From: an uncultured Lachnospiraceae bacterium
GTDB taxonomy: Bacteria > Bacillota > Clostridia > Lachnospirales > Lachnospiraceae
Assembly (NCBI GenBank): GCA_902765725.1
Contig: CACXAT010000002.1
Coordinates: 186,001-250,000 of the forward strand
Direction: 5' to 3'
Length of the DNA stretch: 64,000 nt
Both the position numbers and the translations under genes were made by a program. The notes below the pieces were generated by a model, which was not told where the DNA came from, did not search any database, and was given only the letters and a program-made list of their open reading frames with translations. Below are positions 63,664-64,000 of this stretch, piece after piece; the stretch's first letter is position 1, and every line of letters begins with the position of its first letter.

Positions 63664-64000
63664 ATGGCCGAACAATATATCTATGCGGTCGCGCGTATCC
63701 GTTCCCGTGAACTGTCTCTGCTCAATGAAGCCGTGATCTCACAGCTGTGCGCGGCAGCCACGGAAGAGGACTGCCTGCGGATCCTGAATGAGAAGAACTG
63801 GGGAAACCCGGATCTTTCCAGCGAAGAGATGTTCCAGGAGGAAAATAAAAAGACCTGGGCTCTCATCCGTGAACTTGTCCCGGATAAGATGGAGATCTTT
63901 GATGTGTTCCGCCTGGAGAAGGATTATCACAATCTCAAGGCAGCGATCAAGGAGAGCTGCATCGGCGGCATTCATCCCGGGATCTTTGCCCAGGGAGGGA
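63664..64000 (+). CDS. ntpC: V-type ATP synthase subunit C, 3' end outside window
   Basis: First 112 residues of the central-shaft subunit: MAEQYIYAVARIRSRELSLL, then WGNPDLSSEEMFQEENKKTW and FRLEKDYHNLKAAIKE, the last being a conserved family block. AAAGGAGGAGAGCA lies before the ATG. No stop before the window edge; the remaining ATPase subunits are expected to follow. Confidence 0.92.
   Translation, partial: MAEQYIYAVARIRSRELSLLNEAVISQLCAAATEEDCLRILNEKNWGNPDLSSEEMFQEENKKTWALIRELVPDKMEIFDVFRLEKDYHNLKAAIKESCIGGIHPGIFAQGG

Overview
The window looks like chromosomal DNA from a Gram-positive anaerobe of the Clostridia, most likely a gut Lachnospiraceae. The evidence is mixed: a Trp T-box leader on a complete trpEGDCFBA operon, an A/V-type ATPase operon with sodium-type ligands in the proteolipid, choline-binding-like wall repeats joined to NlpC/P60 peptidases, GtrA plus an LTA-synthase-type enzyme, and no outer-membrane genes. 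Host genes are GC-rich; the accessory segments are visibly AT-rich. The species assignment is inference.

Layout. Positions 1-1610 hold the end of a secreted NlpC/P60 protein and a gene-free stretch with a cluster of DnaA-box-like 9-mers. A tRNA-Lys (1611-1683) is the insertion site of an integrative element of about 11.7 kb, bounded by perfect 84-bp direct repeats (1656-1739 and 13327-13410). The element carries a tyrosine integrase, an Xre repressor, an Ig-like surface protein, an SF2 helicase-like protein, an HNH-type nuclease, a 44-residue basic peptide, a serine recombinase, a large secreted protein, a ribbon-helix-helix protein, small accessory proteins and an SprT-like protease. Five of its promoters share one inverted repeat (TTATATG-N4-CATATAA), which suggests a single repressor controls them together.

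Positions 13.5-25 kb are mostly core genes: a GPH sugar symporter with a divergent AraC regulator, a DUF308 protein, a UbiB-family kinase, a DUF975/CmpB membrane protein, trmB, a GreA-family factor, ispE, and a two-gene DUF3990/HTH module that looks like a toxin-antitoxin pair. At 25.3-27.1 kb a second tyrosine recombinase and a perfect-consensus outward promoter are enclosed by 22-bp inverted repeats, directly upstream of a 1393-residue repeat-rich surface protein. I read this as a candidate phase-variable invertible promoter.

Positions 31.6-54.5 kb carry typA, an M18 aminopeptidase, a secreted beta-helix-like protein, trmL, a helical-repeat protein, the T-box-controlled trp operon, a surface glycosylation/polymer set (GtrA, GT2, LtaS-like), dCMP deaminase, upp, a phosphatase-family protein lacking its catalytic Cys and Arg, a Sua5-type protein, an S1-domain protein and proC. 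Positions 54.8-64 kb carry a second NlpC/P60 wall protein, a ZorA/ZorB-like motor pair followed by a small very basic protein with no Zorya effector, and the start of the A/V-ATPase operon, which runs off the right edge.

The observations most worth follow-up are the element-wide operator regulon, the candidate invertible promoter, the orphan Zor-like motor, the helicase/HNH pair, the DUF3990 module and the catalytically dead phosphatase homologue.
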